Below, piece after piece: positions 4,427 to 5,048 of a stretch of DNA of 5,048 nucleotides. The notes under the pieces are model-generated. The model searched no databases and was not told where the DNA came from. It saw only the letters and a list, made by a program, of their open reading frames with translations. The DNA is from Minisyncoccota bacterium (GTDB lineage: Bacteria; Patescibacteriota; Minisyncoccia; Phycocordibacterales; UBA2100), in contig JAESTJ010000015.1 of the NCBI GenBank assembly GCA_016763615.1, forward strand, positions 1 to 5,048, given 5' to 3'. The position numbers and the translations under genes were made by a program. Within the stretch, counting starts at the first letter, position 1; each line of letters starts with the position of its first letter.

Positions 4427-4690
4427 ATGGCAACAAGCAAATCAGGTAATAAATCAGTGCGACAAGCAGGCGTAAAGCGTGTATTTAACATGCGACGTCT
4501 TCGAACAATGAAAGCCTCAATAAAGCAGGTAGCTGATTTTGTATCTAACAAAGATAAAAAGGGAGCAGAAGCTCTGTTACCACAAGCATTTAAATCTATC
4601 GACAAAGCAGCAAAACGCGGAATTTTAAAAAAGAATACTGCAGCACGAGGAAAATCAAAACTCACTCGAGACGTTGCAGGAGTAAAATAA
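4427..4690 (+). CDS. rpsT: Small ribosomal subunit protein S20
   Basis: The 87-residue, lysine/arginine-rich product has the length and composition of bacterial S20, a helical protein that binds 16S rRNA early in 30S assembly. The N-terminal basic segment MATSKSGNKSVRQAG and the C-terminal IDKAAKRGILKKNTAARGKS (58-77) fit the family, which typically has a KNKAARHKSRL-like stretch there. I chose ATG 4427 because S20 proteins start at this point and a promoter lies 7 nt upstream; in-frame codons further upstream run antisense into ruvA. No Shine-Dalgarno sequence precedes it. It is transcribed alone, with a terminator 17 nt past the stop. Confidence 0.93.
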   Translation: MATSKSGNKSVRQAGVKRVFNMRRLRTMKASIKQVADFVSNKDKKGAEALLPQAFKSIDKAAKRGILKKNTAARGKSKLTRDVAGVK

Positions 4691-4707
4691 ATAATTAAAT
4701 TTAAAAC

Positions 4708-4739
4708 AAAAAACCTCTCAGTTAACTGAGGGTTTTTTT
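4708..4739 (+). terminator. rpsT terminator containing TCAGTTAACTGA
   Basis: The stem CTCAGTTAACTGAG (4717-4730), extended by a U-G pair and C4715-G4732, is followed by seven T and preceded by six A. It should terminate rpsT and could work in both directions. The 12-bp core (4718-4729) is identical to the core of the palindromes at 1020-1031 and 1518-1529, although the flanking bases differ. Confidence 0.85.
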
Positions 4740-4761
4740 GTTTACCTTGGTGGTCACGAAT

Positions 4762-4803
4762 CACTAAGTATATTTCCAAGCTGCGCTAGAAATCTACTAA
4801 GTG
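4762..4803 (+). repeat. CACTAAGTA/TACTAAGTG hairpin repeat, copy 3
   Basis: The outer arms (4762-4770, 4795-4803) are identical to copies 1 and 2, with the same A-A mismatch. The interior pairs as ATTTC (4772-4776) with GAAAT (4789-4793), then AGC-TGC-GCT (4779-4787) with a 3-nt loop. The tip stem has three pairs instead of four, giving 42 nt, but the 8-nt and 7-nt distances between outer arm and tip stem are kept. It is preceded by GGTGGT rather than ACCACC. Confidence 0.8.
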
Positions 4804-4808
4804 TTCTC

Positions 4809-4983
4809 GAATCTTACAGATTCTGTTCAGGTTGCATGATATTCTTCCTCCGTCAGAAATATCGACAACCTCTTGCAAAGTGCTCCCAGCACTTCTCACC
4901 CGGCTCGCGATTTTCTACTCTAAAAAAGAGTAGAAAATATCGCTGTGCCCAGCACAGAAGCACGAAAGCAAAACTATTTGCTT
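4809..4983 (+). repeat. Chain of six hairpins
   Basis: In order: GAATCT-TAC-AGATTC (4809-4823); GGTTG...CAACC (4830-4870) with an inner GATATT/AATATC stem; AAGTGCT-CCC-AGCACTT (4878-4894); a long stem from 4907 to 4943 with arms TTTTCTACTCT/AGAGTAGAAAA and a 5-A loop; CTGTGC-CCA-GCACAG (4943-4957); and AAGCAAA/TTTGCTT (4966-4983). Three of them have 3-nt loops, like the tips of the main hairpin family. Confidence 0.65.
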
Positions 4984-4986
4984 CCT

Positions 4987-5024
4987 GAACTAAAAACATC
5001 CAATTAATTGGATGTTTTTAGTTC
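4987..5024. terminator. 38-bp perfect palindrome, probable bidirectional terminator
   Basis: Arms 4987-5005 and 5006-5024 are perfect reverse complements. The core CATCCAATTAATTGGATG is flanked by AAAAA and TTTTT, the pattern of an intrinsic terminator readable in both directions; extra pairs GAACT/AGTTC extend the stem. It is 248 nt past the rpsT terminator, so it would serve a transcript from the repeat region or a gene beyond the window. Confidence 0.65.
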
Positions 5025-5030
5025 ACCTCT

Positions 5031-5048
5031 GTGACCACCAGTCACTAA
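5031..5048 (+). repeat. Start of hairpin repeat copy 4 (cut by window edge)
   Basis: GACCACCAGTCACTAA (5033-5048) is identical to 13-28 at the start of copy 1. The hairpin itself would begin at 5043; the rest lies outside the window. Confidence 0.7.

Larger units (their letters stand above)
4748..5040. repeat. 293-bp unit bracketed by 10-bp inverted repeats
   Basis: TGGTGGTCAC (4748-4757) and GTGACCACCA (5031-5040) are perfect reverse complements at the edges of the hairpin-rich stretch. The left region has a shorter analogue: GACCACCA (13-20) and TGGTGGTC (123-130) around hairpin copy 1. This resembles the terminal repeats of a small non-autonomous mobile element, but no target-site duplication and no transposase are visible, and the GACCA motif may simply be a repeated module. 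Confidence 0.45.
4740..5048. other. Gene-free region of structured repeats (right)
   Basis: No gene is recognisable on either strand. Almost the whole stretch can be assigned to successive hairpins: 4762-4803, 4809-4823, 4830-4870, 4878-4894, 4907-4943, 4943-4957, 4966-4983 and 4987-5024. Such close packing suggests a structured RNA or a folded single-stranded DNA element rather than random spacer. Confidence 0.7.

Overview
The window looks like a chromosomal piece of a Candidate Phyla Radiation (Patescibacteria) genome, probably of Parcubacteria type. The evidence is a compact AT-leaning layout, a tRNA without encoded CCA, a short Mur ligase lacking the usual N-terminal UDP-binding domain, a membrane-anchored lamin-tail-like surface protein, a TrpR/YerC-like regulator with no trp genes nearby, and no Shine-Dalgarno sequence before any gene. 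The lineage is inferred from gene character only.

Layout. Positions 1-286 hold no gene but carry two copies of a structured hairpin repeat and smaller hairpins. A terminator (287-313) and tRNA-Lys(UUU) (324-396, minus) follow. The tRNA promoter and the divergent promoter of a SpoU/TrmH-type RNA methyltransferase (529-1005, plus) form a 24-bp inverted duplication with one mismatch. A TrpR-like regulator (1071-1505, minus) has the same 21-bp palindromic sequence inside its promoter and just past its 3' end. A minus-strand block runs ruvA (4368-3808), MurE-like ligase (3789-2513, split by a one-base frameshift near 3352) and lamin-tail-like protein (2510-1608). rpsT (4427-4690, plus) diverges from ruvA and ends in a terminator. 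Positions 4740-5048 hold no gene. They contain a third hairpin repeat, a chain of other hairpins, a 38-bp perfect palindrome and the start of a fourth repeat, with 10-bp inverted repeats bracketing 4748-5040.

How it fits together. The genes are mainly housekeeping: tRNA, RNA modification, ribosomal protein S20, Holliday-junction processing and cell-wall synthesis. Four genes (methyltransferase, TrpR-like, ruvA, rpsT) have a -10 hexamer ending 6-7 nt before the start codon, which predicts leaderless mRNAs. The most interesting features are the hairpin repeat family, whose inner stems differ in sequence but keep pairing, and the probable autoregulatory operator of the TrpR-like protein, whose core AGTTAACT matches the E. 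coli trp operator core.
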